DNA of 12,480 nt, taken from positions 1 through 12,480 of the forward strand of contig NZ_JH604889.1 of the NCBI RefSeq assembly GCF_000250875.1. Direction: 5' to 3'. Made by a program: the position numbers and the translations under genes. Every line of letters starts with the position of its first letter. The stretch's first letter is position 1. Shown here piece by piece: positions 1 through 8,295 of this stretch. The DNA comes from Sutterella parvirubra YIT 11816 (lineage in GTDB: Bacteria; Pseudomonadota; Gammaproteobacteria; Burkholderiales; Burkholderiaceae_F). The notes beneath the pieces are model-generated. The model saw only the letters and a program-made list of their open reading frames with translations. It was not told the DNA's origin and ran no database searches.

Positions 1-1
1 G

Positions 2-619
2 TTGAGTGTCAAATCGGCGGGAAGTTCAGGGACGCGTTTCGGCGAAGGCAACGCCGTCTACCTGATCGAGGACGGTATCGTCGCCACCCAGCCCGGCCGC
101 GTCGGCGACTACGAGCGCATCATCGGGCTCTTCGGACCGGAGCGGGTCTTGGGGCTGATCCGCGCGGTGGGCCGCGGGAGCCGCAAGATGCCTTTGCAGG
201 CGACGGCGCTGACGCCCGTGCGCGCCGTGCGGCTGGAGATCGGGCAGGCGCTCGACTTCATCGAGGCCGACCCGGCGCTTCACGCGCGGGTGCTGCGCAA
301 CGCTCTGCACAAGGCGGAGAGCCAGATCGACGGCGTCATCATGAACGACGGGCTGCCGCTTTACGCCCGGGTGCTTTGGGCACTTGAGGTCCTCACGCTT
401 GATTTGGACGGCGATGAGGAAGACGTTGAAGACGGCCCCTGCCCGCTTCCGACCGGCATCACGATCACCGAGATCGGGCTGCTCGTCCACGCGTCACGCG
501 AAATGACGAGCCGCGCCGTCGGGGACGCCGTGCGTGCGGGCGTCGTGAAGAAGGAAGGCCGCAGGCTCCTCATCGACCGGAAGGCGCTCCGCCGGGCGCT
601 TCTTGAGCTGCACGGGTGA
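2..619 (+). CDS. Crp/Fnr-family transcriptional regulator, probably 5'-partial
   Basis: This is a DNA-binding regulator of the Crp/Fnr superfamily. The clearest part is the C-terminal winged helix-turn-helix (about residues 153-192 of the visible 205), with the recognition-helix signature ASREMTSRAV and the wing VVKKEGRRLLIDR. The N-terminal half reads as a degenerate cyclic-nucleotide-type beta-roll (YLIEDGIVA near residue 20, then a hydrophobic dimerisation helix at about 85-130). In E. coli CRP the matching YLIEDG-like strand lies about 20 residues further in, and the frame is open to the window edge. The TTG at position 2 is therefore probably not the true start. The usual cAMP-contacting GE...RS pair is not recognisable (the region reads GLIRAVGRGSRKMPLQA), and there is no N-terminal cysteine cluster of the FNR type in view. 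The effector is unknown. It converges on the flavoprotein gene at 706-2157, which is a possible but unproven target. Confidence 0.75.
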   Translation: MSVKSAGSSGTRFGEGNAVYLIEDGIVATQPGRVGDYERIIGLFGPERVLGLIRAVGRGSRKMPLQATALTPVRAVRLEIGQALDFIEADPALHARVLRNALHKAESQIDGVIMNDGLPLYARVLWALEVLTLDLDGDEEDVEDGPCPLPTGITITEIGLLVHASREMTSRAVGDAVRAGVVKKEGRRLLIDRKALRRALLELHG

Positions 620-643
620 GGCGCACCGCACCCCAATGAAGAG

Positions 644-679
644 AAACCTCCGGGGTCCGACGTACGGTCCGGAGGTTTT
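644..679. terminator. Two-way intrinsic terminator between convergent genes
   Basis: A perfect 10-bp stem, AAACCTCCGG (644-653) with CCGGAGGTTT (669-678), closes a smaller CCG/CGG stem. It is followed by a T-run on the plus strand, and on the minus strand by TTT and a pyrimidine-rich tail. It sits 25 nt after the regulator's stop and 28 nt beyond the flavoprotein's stop, so it probably ends both transcripts. Confidence 0.85.
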
Positions 680-705
680 CGTCAAAGCGGCTTGGAAGTC
701 GCGGC

Positions 706-2157
706 TCAGGCCTTCGCAATCGATTCCGCGGCGATCTTCCCGAAGATCACGGCCTTCCCGACCGAGGTCCCCGACATGTACGCGGCGCCGTGGAAGCCGC
801 CGGTGCCCTCACCCGCGGCCCACAACCCCGGGATCACTTCGCCGAAGATGTTGACGACGCGGGCTTCCGTGTCGATCTTCGGTCCGCAGTAGGTCGAGAG
901 CAGACACGCGGTCGCGGCGAAGGCGTAGAACGGCGCCTTCGTGATGGGCTGCGGCTTGCCGCCACCCGCGGAGAGCGACGTGCGCCCGAAGGCGTCCGCG
1001 CCTTTGGCGAGCCCCTCGTTGTAGGCCTTCACCGTGCGCACGAGCGCGTCCGCGGGAACGCCGATCTTTCCGGCGAGAGCTTCGAGCGTATCCGCTTCGA
1101 AAAGTTCGCCGTTCTTCTTCAGGTAGTCGGTCTTGGCGAGCGGATCCTTCTGGGCTTCGGCGTGAATCGCCGCGTCGTAGACCTGGTAGCCGATGCCGTC
1201 GGGCTCCTGCATGACGAGCTCGCCCAATTCCTTGTAGGGGCGCGACTCGTCCGCGAAGCGTTCGCCCTTCTTGTTGACGATGACCGCGCCGTTGTACATG
1301 ACGAAGGCCGAGGTCTGCGTCTTCGGGTTGAAGCCGTAGGTCGCCTTCGTGTAGGAGACGTCGAGAAGGTCCGCGCCGAGCGCCCAGGCCATCTTCGTGC
1401 CGTCGCCGGTGTTGCCGAGCCCGCCCAGCTTCAACGCCTTTTCGGCGGCCGGCGTGAAGCGGCGGAGAAGGTCTTCGCTCCGGGCCCAGCCGCCCGCGGC
1501 GATGACGACGCCCTTCTTCGCACGGATGCGGAGCGCCTTCTTGCCCGCAGCGGCTTCAACCCCGATCACCTTCCCGTCCGCGTCCGTGATGAGGCGGCGC
1601 GCGGCGGTGTTCATGCGGATCTCGCCGCCCTTCGCGCGGATGAGATCGTGAAAGACCCCCAACATCTGCGAGGTCTTCGTCATATGCTGGCGCGGCACGC
1701 TCATCCCGGCGCCGGTCGTGGGCGCACCGAATTCGACCCCCAAACCCTTCGCCCAGTGGTACGTGTCGAGGCACTTCGTCACGAAGGTGCGCACGAGCGC
1801 GGGATCGTTAACCTTCCCCATCGCGAGGAGTTCGCGCTCGAAGAGTTCGGGCGAATCCTTGATGCCGGCCTTCTCCTGCAGGTCCGTCCCGCAGATGCAG
1901 AAGCCCCCGTTGCAGACGGCGGTCGAGCCGCCCGCCACGCGCATCTTCTCCAGGACCACGACCTTGAGGCCCAGTTCCGCGGCGCGGGCCGCCGCGGAAC
2001 TCCCGGCCGCTCCCGTGCCGATCACGACGACGTCGGTTTCCACGTCAAAGGCGGCCGCATCCTTCGCGTCGGCGACAAGCGGCATGAAGCCCGCCATCGC
2101 CGAGACGGCGGCGGTTCGTTTGAAGAGGGTGCGGCGCGTGAGGTCCTTCGCGTGCAT
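706..2157 (-). CDS. Tat-exported FAD-dependent oxidoreductase (flavocytochrome c / ketosteroid-dehydrogenase-like)
   Basis: A 483-residue flavoprotein of the fumarate reductase/succinate dehydrogenase FAD-binding family. The N-terminus has a twin-arginine signal (RRTLFK at residues 8-13, hydrophobic stretch, likely cleavage after VADA near 31), so the enzyme should be exported folded with its FAD. The dinucleotide fold follows (VVVIGTGAAG at 43-52, acidic Glu70), and the C-terminal FAD contact reads GLWAAGEGTGG. There is no haem-binding CxxCH or FMN domain, so electrons must come from a separate partner. Compared with Shewanella fumarate reductase, the substrate residues are gone: the Glu/Arg proton relay aligns with Ala/Met (about 284-287), the catalytic Arg with Tyr308, the His pair with Leu-Ser (420-421), and the substrate Arg with Tyr460. 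YMSGTSVG at 460-467 resembles the Tyr-x-x-x-Gly region of 3-ketosteroid dehydrogenases. The substrate is unknown, possibly an enone or aromatic compound. The start is supported by AAAGGAG (2164-2170) six bases upstream. Confidence 0.85.
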   Translation of the reverse strand: MHAKDLTRRTLFKRTAAVSAMAGFMPLVADAKDAAAFDVETDVVVIGTGAAGSSAAARAAELGLKVVVLEKMRVAGGSTAVCNGGFCICGTDLQEKAGIKDSPELFERELLAMGKVNDPALVRTFVTKCLDTYHWAKGLGVEFGAPTTGAGMSVPRQHMTKTSQMLGVFHDLIRAKGGEIRMNTAARRLITDADGKVIGVEAAAGKKALRIRAKKGVVIAAGGWARSEDLLRRFTPAAEKALKLGGLGNTGDGTKMAWALGADLLDVSYTKATYGFNPKTQTSAFVMYNGAVIVNKKGERFADESRPYKELGELVMQEPDGIGYQVYDAAIHAEAQKDPLAKTDYLKKNGELFEADTLEALAGKIGVPADALVRTVKAYNEGLAKGADAFGRTSLSAGGGKPQPITKAPFYAFAATACLLSTYCGPKIDTEARVVNIFGEVIPGLWAAGEGTGGFHGAAYMSGTSVGKAVIFGKIAAESIAKA

Positions 2158-2176
2158 GGGATGCTCCTTTCTGGAA

Positions 2177-2213
2177 ATGATGGATCCGGAAATCCGGAAA
2201 TGGTCTCCATCAT
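2177..2213 (-). promoter_or_regulatory. Inverted repeat with internal tandem repeat in the flavoprotein leader
   Basis: ATGATGGA (2177-2184) and TCCATCAT (2206-2213) form a perfect 8-bp inverted repeat. The 21-nt interior starts with two exact copies of TCCGGAAA (2185-2200). The element begins 7 nt upstream of the ribosome-binding site of the flavoprotein gene. It could be an operator, or an mRNA hairpin affecting translation. The binding factor is unknown. Confidence 0.5.
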
Positions 2214-2243
2214 TCTAGAGAGCGGCGGAAAAGCCGCATTAGG

Positions 2244-2267
2244 GTTTGCACTCCGGTACCCGCAAAC
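2244..2267 (-). promoter_or_regulatory. GTTTGC-N12-GCAAAC inverted repeat upstream of the flavoprotein gene
   Basis: GTTTGC (2244-2249) and GCAAAC (2262-2267) are perfect inverted copies, about 90 bp upstream of the start codon of the minus-strand flavoprotein gene. The spacing suits a dimeric regulator. No convincing -35/-10 pair was found close by, so the role is a guess. Confidence 0.3.
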
Positions 2268-2294
2268 GCGCTATGCGCCCTCCTCGAACGCACG

Positions 2295-2360
2295 AAGCCC
2301 CGCGAACCGGAATCCGCGGGGCTTCCGTTGGGGCGGCGCTTCAGGCGCTTCGCGCCGCCC
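2295..2360 (-). terminator. Tandem hairpins downstream of purL
   Basis: There are two perfect GC-rich stems in series: GGGCGGCGC (2331-2339) with GCGCCGCCC (2352-2360), and AAGCCCCGCG (2295-2304) with CGCGGGGCTT (2315-2324). They start 24 nt beyond the purL stop. The tail after the last stem in the minus direction is not a good T-run, so termination may be partly factor-dependent, or the hairpins may protect the mRNA 3' end. Confidence 0.6.
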
Positions 2361-2383
2361 GGGTATCAGTCAAGCCTCCCGGC

Positions 2384-5300
2384 TCACCCCACCCACTTGC
2401 GGGCGTTGCGGAACATCCGCATCCAGCCCGCGTCTTCCGTCCATTCGCCCGGACGCCACGAGAGCTGCACCGCACGGTGGCTGCGCTCGGGGTGCGGCAT
2501 CATGATCGTGAAGCGGCCGTCCTCGGTCGTCACGGCCGTCAAGCCGCCCGCCGAACCGTTCGGGTTCATCGGGTAGACCTCGGTCGGATTCCCCGCGGCG
2601 TCGACGTAGCGGGCCGCGGCGCGGACGAGCGCCGCGTCTTCGGGCTTCAGGAACTCCACGCGGCCTTCGCCGTGGGAGTTGACGATCGGCATGACGCTCC
2701 CCGCCATCCCCGCGAAGAGAATCGAGGGGCTTTCCATCACCTCGACGTTGACGAGGCGGGCTTCGAACTGCTCGGCGCGGTTCCGGAGGAACTGCGGCCA
2801 GTGCGACGCACCCGGGATGAGGTTGCGCAAGTGACTCATCATCTGGCAGCCGTTGCAGATCCCGAGACCGAACGTGTCCTGACGGTTGAAGAAGGTCGAG
2901 AACATCTCGACCAAACGGTCGTTGTGAAGGATCGTCTTCGCCCAGCCGCCGCCGGCGCCCAGGACGTCGCCGTAGGAGAAGCCGCCGGCGCAGGCGAGCC
3001 CCACGAATTCCGCGAGGTCGCGGCGGCCGGTCAAGAGGTCCGTCATGTGGAGGTCGTGCACCTCAAACCCGGCGCGCGTGAAGGCCGCGGCCATTTCGGT
3101 CTGAGAGTTGACGCCTTCTTCGCGCAGCACCGCCATCTTCGGGCGCGCGCCCGTCGCGATGAAGGGGGCGGCGACGTCGTCGTTCACGTCGAACGTGGTC
3201 TTCGCGAAGAGACCCGTGTCGGCCTTGTCCGCGATGCGGGCGAATTCCTGATCGGCGCAGGCCGGGTTGTCGCGGCCGCGGGCGATCTCGTGCGAGACCT
3301 CCGTCCAGGCTTCCTGCATCGCGACGCGCTCGAACGCACCCACGCCTTCGATTTCGAGCGCGTCCGTGTCGGTGACGACGCCCACGAAGTGGCAGAGGTG
3401 CGAGAGACCCTGCGCGCGCATTTCGGCGACGACGAGGTCGGCCTTCTCCGCCGGGACCTCAAGGAGCGCACCGAGTTCTTCATTGAAGAGCACGTTCGCG
3501 GCGTCGGCGCCGGGCGCCCGCAGCAGCGACGTGAGGTCGAGCTTCAACCCCAAGCGCGACGCGAACATCATTTCCGCGGCGGCCGCGAAGAGCCCGCCGT
3601 CGGCGCGGTCGTGGTAGGCGAGCACGGCGTCCTTCGCGACGAGGTTGCGAAGGGCCGTCATGAAGCGCGCCAAGGCCGCGGCGTCGTCGCAGTCGGGGGC
3701 CGTATCGCCGAAGCGCTGCGAGACCTGCGCGAGGATCGAGCCGCCCATGCGGTTCTTCCCGGCGCCGAAGTCGACCAGCACCATCACGGCGTCGGCCTTC
3801 TTCAATTCAGGCGTGAGGGTCTTGCGGACGTCCGCGACCGGCGCGGCCGCGGAGACGATCAAGGACACCGGCGACGCGACGGTCTTCCCGTCCCAGGTCG
3901 TGCGCATCGAGAGCGAGTCCTTCCCGACCGGAATCGAGATCCCGAGCGCGACGCAGAAGTCGGACGCGGCCTTCACCGCGTCGAAGAGCTTCGCATCTTC
4001 GCCGGGCTGGCCGCAGGCGGCCATCCAGTTGGCGGAGAGCTTGACGGTCGGGAGGTTCACGTCCGCAGCGGCGATGTTGGTGAGCGCTTCGGCGATCGCC
4101 ATGCGGCTCGCGGCCGCCGAGTCGATCACGGCCAAGGGCGTGCGTTCGCCCATCGCCATCGCTTCGCCCTTGACGGTTTCAAACCCGAGCGTCGTCACGG
4201 CGCAGTCCGCGACCGGCACCTGCCAGGGGCCGACCATCTGGTCGCGGGCAACGAGGCCGCCCACGGTGCGGTCGCCGATCGTGATGAGGAAGGACTTCGA
4301 CGCGACGGTCGGGTGGCGAAGGACGTCGAGCGCCGCCTTCGTGAGGTCGATGCCGTCCGCGGTGAAGGCCGTGAGCTTCGTCTCGACGTGCTTCACGTCG
4401 CGGTGCATGCGCGGGGCCTTGCCGAGGAGCACTTCCATCGGCATGTCGACGGCGTCGGTTTCGCCCGGACGCGTCAACTTCAGAACCTTTTCTTCGGTGA
4501 TGTGCCCGAGCACGGCATAGGGGCAGCGCTCGCGGCGGCAGAAGGCGTCGAAGCGTTCGAGCTTCACCGGATCGAGGGCGATCACGTAGCGCTCCTGGCT
4601 TTCGTTGCACCAAACCTCGAGCGGAGACATGCCGGACTCTTCGACCGGGACCTTGGAAAGATCAAAGGCCGCACCCTGACCGGAGAGGTCGGCGAGTTCG
4701 GGCATGGCGTTCGACAACCCGCCCGCACCCACGTCGTGGATCGCGAGGATCGGGTTTTCTTCACCCATCGCCCAGCAGCGGTCGATCACTTCCTGGGCGC
4801 GGCGCTCCATTTCGGGGTTCCCGCGCTGGACCGAGTCGAAGTCGAGCGCTTCGGAGTTGGCGCCCGTCGCCATCGAGCTCGCGGCGCCGCCGCCAAGCCC
4901 AATGCGCATGCCGGGGCCGCCAAGCGCAATCAGGAGGCTCCCCGTCGGGGGAACGGCCTTCTTCGTCTGGTCGTCGCGGATGTTGCCGATGCCGCCCGCG
5001 AGCATGATGGGCTTGTGGTAGCCGTAGCGCACCCCGCCCACGTTCGCTTCGAACGCGCGGAAGTAGCCGAGGATGTTGGGTCGGCCGAATTCGTTGTTGA
5101 AGGCGGCGCCGCCCAAGGGGCCGTCCGTCATGATGGCGCGCGGCGTGGCGATGCGGCCCGGGGCGCCGTACTGGTCTTCCGCGGAGCCTTCACCGGTCAC
5201 GACGTCGCGGTCGTTTTCCCAGGCCTGCGGGGCGCCTTCGAGGCGAAGGGCCGAGGTCGTGAAGCCGCAGAGGCCCGCCTTCGGGCGGGCGCCGCGGCCG

Positions 5301-6304
5301 GTCGCGCCTTCGTCGCGGATTTCGCCGCCGGAGCCGGTGGAGGCGCCGGGGAACGGCGAGATCGCCGTCGGATGGTTGTGGGTTTCGACCTTGAAGACGG
5401 TGTGGGTCTTTTCGTCTTTCCGCTCAAAGACGGAGCCGAACGGATCGGCTTCCGTGGGGCGCGGGTAGAGGCGCGTCACTTCGGCGCCTTCGAAGATCGC
5501 CGCGTTGTCGGCGTAGGCCGTGATCGTCCCCTGCGGGGCCGCCTTGTGCGTGCGGCGGATCATGCCGAAGAGCGTCTCTTCCTTCGCTTCGCCGTCGATC
5601 GTCCAGGCGGCGTTGAAGATCTTGTGGCGGCAGTGCTCCGAATTCGCCTGCGCGAACATCATGAGTTCGACGTCGGTCGGGTTGCGGCCCGCCTTCGTGA
5701 AGGCGTCGGCGAGGTAGTCGATTTCGTCTTCCGAGAGGGCGAGGCCCATGTCGACATTGGCGGCTTCCAAGGCGGGGCGGCCCTGACCGATCAGATCCAC
5801 CGTCGCCATCGGACGGCCGTCGAGCTCGACGAAGAGGTTTTCCGCGGGGAAGTCGACCGGGACGACCGACTCGGTCATGCGGTCGTGAAGGCACGCGGCC
5901 AGGGCGGTCTTCTCATCCTCCGTGAGGGTGACGCCGTCCTTCAAGCGGATGCTGAAGACCGTCCCGCGCTCGACACGCATGACGGCTTCGATGCCGCAGT
6001 TCTTCGCGATGTCGGTCGCTTTGGACGCCCAGGGCGAAATCGTCCCCAGGCGCGGCACCACCATGAAGCTCACGTCGGCGCGGACGTCTTCCGCCGCGCC
6101 CTCGTAGGCGAGAAGGGACGAGAGACGCGTCGCTTCGGTCGCGTCGAGTTCGCGTTCGGCATGCACAAAATGCACGAAGCGGCCCGAGACCGCTTCGACA
6201 TGGGGAGAAACTTTGGCGAGCGCCGCAAGCGCACGACGGGCGCGGAAATCGGAAAGGGCCCGGCCGCCCTGAAGCTCGAACACGATGCCGTGGTGGGTCG
6301 TCAT
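2384..6304 (-). CDS. purL: Phosphoribosylformylglycinamidine synthase (FGAM synthase), single-chain form
   Basis: This cytosolic enzyme catalyses the fourth step of de novo purine synthesis, converting FGAR, glutamine and ATP to FGAM. It is 1306 residues, against about 1295 for E. coli PurL, so it is the large fused type and not the PurLQS type. In order it has: the N-terminal domain; the conserved [10 protein letters not shown] at 221-230; the ATP/FGAR-binding region with [11 protein letters not shown] starting at 305 and the glycine-rich [14 protein letters not shown] around 320-333; a second AIRS-like half; and a C-terminal class I glutamine amidotransferase. The nucleophile is Cys1153 in GLGICNGCQ, and His1271/Glu1273 of PHPE complete the triad. 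The ATG at 6304 is chosen because homology begins there ([14 protein letters not shown]). The frame stays open another 57 codons upstream, but that stretch looks like leader sequence. A modest AGAGGG lies 12 nt before the ATG. Nothing appears truncated. Confidence 0.97.
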   Translation of the reverse strand: MTTHHGIVFELQGGRALSDFRARRALAALAKVSPHVEAVSGRFVHFVHAERELDATEATRLSSLLAYEGAAEDVRADVSFMVVPRLGTISPWASKATDIAKNCGIEAVMRVERGTVFSIRLKDGVTLTEDEKTALAACLHDRMTESVVPVDFPAENLFVELDGRPMATVDLIGQGRPALEAANVDMGLALSEDEIDYLADAFTKAGRNPTDVELMMFAQANSEHCRHKIFNAAWTIDGEAKEETLFGMIRRTHKAAPQGTITAYADNAAIFEGAEVTRLYPRPTEADPFGSVFERKDEKTHTVFKVETHNHPTAISPFPGASTGSGGEIRDEGATGRGARPKAGLCGFTTSALRLEGAPQAWENDRDVVTGEGSAEDQYGAPGRIATPRAIMTDGPLGGAAFNNEFGRPNILGYFRAFEANVGGVRYGYHKPIMLAGGIGNIRDDQTKKAVPPTGSLLIALGGPGMRIGLGGGAASSMATGANSEALDFDSVQRGNPEMERRAQEVIDRCWAMGEENPILAIHDVGAGGLSNAMPELADLSGQGAAFDLSKVPVEESGMSPLEVWCNESQERYVIALDPVKLERFDAFCRRERCPYAVLGHITEEKVLKLTRPGETDAVDMPMEVLLGKAPRMHRDVKHVETKLTAFTADGIDLTKAALDVLRHPTVASKSFLITIGDRTVGGLVARDQMVGPWQVPVADCAVTTLGFETVKGEAMAMGERTPLAVIDSAAASRMAIAEALTNIAAADVNLPTVKLSANWMAACGQPGEDAKLFDAVKAASDFCVALGISIPVGKDSLSMRTTWDGKTVASPVSLIVSAAAPVADVRKTLTPELKKADAVMVLVDFGAGKNRMGGSILAQVSQRFGDTAPDCDDAAALARFMTALRNLVAKDAVLAYHDRADGGLFAAAAEMMFASRLGLKLDLTSLLRAPGADAANVLFNEELGALLEVPAEKADLVVAEMRAQGLSHLCHFVGVVTDTDALEIEGVGAFERVAMQEAWTEVSHEIARGRDNPACADQEFARIADKADTGLFAKTTFDVNDDVAAPFIATGARPKMAVLREEGVNSQTEMAAAFTRAGFEVHDLHMTDLLTGRRDLAEFVGLACAGGFSYGDVLGAGGGWAKTILHNDRLVEMFSTFFNRQDTFGLGICNGCQMMSHLRNLIPGASHWPQFLRNRAEQFEARLVNVEVMESPSILFAGMAGSVMPIVNSHGEGRVEFLKPEDAALVRAAARYVDAAGNPTEVYPMNPNGSAGGLTAVTTEDGRFTIMMPHPERSHRAVQLSWRPGEWTEDAGWMRMFRNARKWVG

Positions 6305-6336
6305 GGTGTGGAATTTCCCTCTGGGATGTGGGTGAC

Positions 6337-6352
6337 GGAGGGGGACCCCTCC
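6337..6352 (-). promoter_or_regulatory. Hairpin in the purL leader
   Basis: GGAGGG (6337-6342) pairs with CCCTCC (6347-6352) around a 4-nt loop, about 33 nt upstream of the purL start and just before the weak ribosome-binding site (6317-6322). It is too small for a known purine riboswitch. It may tune translation or stability. Confidence 0.35.
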
Positions 6353-6367
6353 TTCGAAAGTGCCGCC

Positions 6368-6373
6368 ATTATA
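6368..6373 (-). promoter_or_regulatory. purL: Probable purL -10 promoter element
   Basis: Read on the minus strand this is a perfect TATAAT in an otherwise GC-rich region. It predicts transcription starting near 6361 and a leader of about 57 nt. No good -35 hexamer lies at 16-18 bp (the sequence there is close to GCGTTC), so an activator may help or the promoter may be moderate. Confidence 0.55.
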
Positions 6374-6655
6374 AGTGCGCACCTGCCGGAGAACGCCCAA
6401 GGGCGGCCTTGTCTTCATCGGGTCTTCCCTAGAGCGGCGCGGAATCCGGACCCACACGACACGACATTCACGCATTGCCGCGGGAACCCCACGGATTGTC
6501 TTTGACGAAAGAGAGTTCCGTCTTCGTCTTCACACCAAGAGATTCGGGGCGAAGAGGCCGACAAGAGGCCGACAAAACCGGGGCGGGAGGGACGATGAGA
6601 GGCGTGGAGAGGCGTGGAGAGGTGCGGGGGCGGCCCGGCGGGGCCCGGACGCAAG
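6374..6655. other. Gene-free stretch between nhaC and purL with short tandem repeats
   Basis: No credible gene. It holds two kinds of short tandem repeat: AAGAGGCCGAC twice (6552-6562, 6563-6573; 11-bp unit), and AGAGGCGTGG twice plus a diverged third copy AGAGGTGCGG (6598-6627; 10-bp unit). A 6-bp inverted pair GACGAA/TTCGTC lies at 6504-6528. The nhaC terminator borders it on the right and the purL promoter on the left. Confidence 0.6.
6552..6627. repeat. Two short purine-rich tandem repeats (11-bp and 10-bp units)
   Basis: AAGAGGCCGAC is repeated exactly at 6552-6573. AGAGGCGTGG is repeated exactly at 6598-6617, followed by AGAGGTGCGG at 6618-6627. Both units are close to one DNA helical turn and start with the same AGAGG core. 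They may be slippage repeats or phased protein-binding sites. Confidence 0.7.
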
Positions 6656-6687
6656 AAACCCCGGCGGGTCGGACCCGGCCGGGGTTT
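6656..6687 (-). terminator. Intrinsic terminator of the nhaC gene
   Basis: AAACCCCGGC (6656-6665) pairs perfectly with GCCGGGGTTT (6678-6687), and the inside adds GGG/CCC (6666-6668, 6674-6676). In the minus direction the stem ends in TTT followed by CTT. It lies about 50 nt past the nhaC stop. The plus-strand side also has a T-rich tail, so it could work both ways. Confidence 0.8.
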
Positions 6688-6735
6688 CGAGTTTCCTTTT
6701 GGAAGCCGGAAGCTCTCGGGGCTTCAGGGCTTCAC

Positions 6736-8295
6736 TCAGGCGGGCTGCGCTTCGGCTTCAGCCTGCTTGTCCAACTTCACCTGACGGAAGTGGAGGAAGC
6801 AGGTGACCGCGATCATCATGAGGAAGGCGGTGCCGAGCGAGAGCCAGAGGTTGCCGCCCGTGAGGCCGGCGACCAGGTACCCGGCCGCCGAGCAGGCCGC
6901 CACGACGAGCGCGTACGGGAGCTGCGTCGCCACGTGTTCGATGTGGTTGCAGCCGGCGCCCGCGGACGAGAGGATCGTCGTGTCGGAAATGGGCGAGCAG
7001 TGGTCGCCGAAGACCGAACCCGCAAGCGTCGCCGAGAGGACGACGATCGTGAGGTTGGGGTCGACGCCCTGAACGACCGGCACCACGATCGGAATGAGGA
7101 TCCCGAACGTACCCCAGGCCGTACCCGTCGAGAAGGAGAGGAAGGCGGCGATGAGGAAGACGACCATCGGGAGGAAGACCGAGAGGTCGCCGCCGCCCGA
7201 CTGCACGAGGCCCTGGACGAAGAGCGGGGTCTGGAGAAGATCGCGGCAGACGCCGGAGAGCGTCCACGCAAGAACCAGAATGATGTTCGCGGGGAGCATC
7301 AGCTTGGCGCCTTCGACGAGGCCCTGCATGAAGTCCGCAAACGGCACCAGACCGCGCGGGACGTAGAGGAGGAACGCGACGGCGACGGCGCCGAAGGCGG
7401 CCCAGACGAGCGCCGCGGCGGCGGAGGAATTGCCGATCGAAGCCGCGAACGAGTGGAACGCGGGATCCGCACCCCAGTAGCCGCCCGAGTACATGAGGGC
7501 GAGGACCGCGAAGACGATCAAGGCGAGGATGGGGACCAGCATGTCGAAGACGCGGCCGCGCGGGTTGGCGTGGGGCGGCTCGGCGTGGCCGGCGGCCCCT
7601 TCACCGACGTCGCCCGCGAGCGCGCGGGCTTCGGCGCGGCGCATCGGCCCGAAGTCGTAGTTCGTGAAGACCACGAAGAAGACCATCACGATCGAGAGGA
7701 GCGCGTAGAAGTTCCAGGGAATGGACGCGATGAAGGCGGCCATGTCGGATTCAAAGACGCCGTTCCCCTTCAAGGACGAGCCCACGGCGGCCGCCCACGA
7801 GCTCACCGGCGCGATGATGCAGACCGGCGCGGCGGTCGAGTCGATGATGTACGCGAGCTTCGCACGGGCGACGCGGTAGCTGTCGCAGAGCGGGCGCATC
7901 ACGGTGCCGACCGAGAGGCAGTTGAAGTAGTCGTCGATGAAGATGAGGACGCCCAGACCGCTCGTCGCGAGCAGCGTCGAGCGGCGGCCCTTGATCTTCG
8001 AGACGGCCCACTTGCCGTAGGCCTTCGTGCCGCCCGACATGGCGACCACGTAGACCAAAGCGCCCAGCATCGAGCAGAAGACGAGGATGTTGAAGTCGAC
8101 CTTGTTCCCCATGGTCGTGAAGGCGCTCTCGAGCGTCCCCATGAGGATGTTTCCGTCGGTACCGATCGTGTAGATCAGGGTGCCCGCGAGAATGCCGATC
8201 AACAGCGAAGAGAGCACTTCCTTTGTGAGAAGCGCAAGGACGATGGCGACGATCGGGGGAATGATCGAGAGCCACCCGGCGGCAAAGGGTTCCAT
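6736..8295 (-). CDS. nhaC: Na+/H+ antiporter, NhaC family
   Basis: A 519-residue inner-membrane antiporter of the NhaC type (ion transporter superfamily). It would exchange Na+ for H+ or a related solute pair, helping pH and sodium homeostasis. Hydrophobic segments run through the protein in two similar halves. The first half carries FIDDYFNCLSVGTVMRP (119-135) and STAAPVCIIAPVSSWAA (153-169). The second carries STGTAWGTFGILIP (389-402) and the family hallmark FGDHCSPISDTTILSS (429-444). The hydrophilic stretch at 213-248 is a cytoplasmic or periplasmic loop, and the tail is polar (KLDKQAEAEAQPA). Some relatives exchange organic or amino acids (for example MleN, malate/lactate), so the exact substrate is uncertain. 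Start: the ATG at 8295 opens the conserved MEPFAAGWLSIIPP segment and has AGGA (8303-8306) 7 nt upstream. The in-frame extension of 47 codons looks non-coding. It is transcribed separately from purL, with a terminator between them. Confidence 0.88.
   Translation of the reverse strand: MEPFAAGWLSIIPPIVAIVLALLTKEVLSSLLIGILAGTLIYTIGTDGNILMGTLESAFTTMGNKVDFNILVFCSMLGALVYVVAMSGGTKAYGKWAVSKIKGRRSTLLATSGLGVLIFIDDYFNCLSVGTVMRPLCDSYRVARAKLAYIIDSTAAPVCIIAPVSSWAAAVGSSLKGNGVFESDMAAFIASIPWNFYALLSIVMVFFVVFTNYDFGPMRRAEARALAGDVGEGAAGHAEPPHANPRGRVFDMLVPILALIVFAVLALMYSGGYWGADPAFHSFAASIGNSSAAAALVWAAFGAVAVAFLLYVPRGLVPFADFMQGLVEGAKLMLPANIILVLAWTLSGVCRDLLQTPLFVQGLVQSGGGDLSVFLPMVVFLIAAFLSFSTGTAWGTFGILIPIVVPVVQGVDPNLTIVVLSATLAGSVFGDHCSPISDTTILSSAGAGCNHIEHVATQLPYALVVAACSAAGYLVAGLTGGNLWLSLGTAFLMMIAVTCFLHFRQVKLDKQAEAEAQPA

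Noticed and set aside
790..2505. Plus-strand frame of 571 codons opposite the Tat flavoprotein and crossing into purL
   Set aside because: It spans two real genes and the regulatory gap between them; Arg/Val-rich shadow with no domain.
706..6304. purL and the Tat flavoprotein as one operon
   Set aside because: They share a strand, but 226 bp with two GC-rich hairpins and separate leader elements lie between them, and there is no functional link.
2246..6505. Very long plus-strand reading frame (1419 codons) opposite purL
   Set aside because: It lies antisense to an unmistakable purL, its composition is His/Arg/Val-rich with no family resemblance, and open antisense frames are expected in high-GC coding DNA with strong third-position bias.
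6552..6627. CRISPR-like or transposon-end repeats
   Set aside because: The units are 10-11 bp and directly adjacent with no spacers, and there is no transposase, integrase or target duplication nearby.
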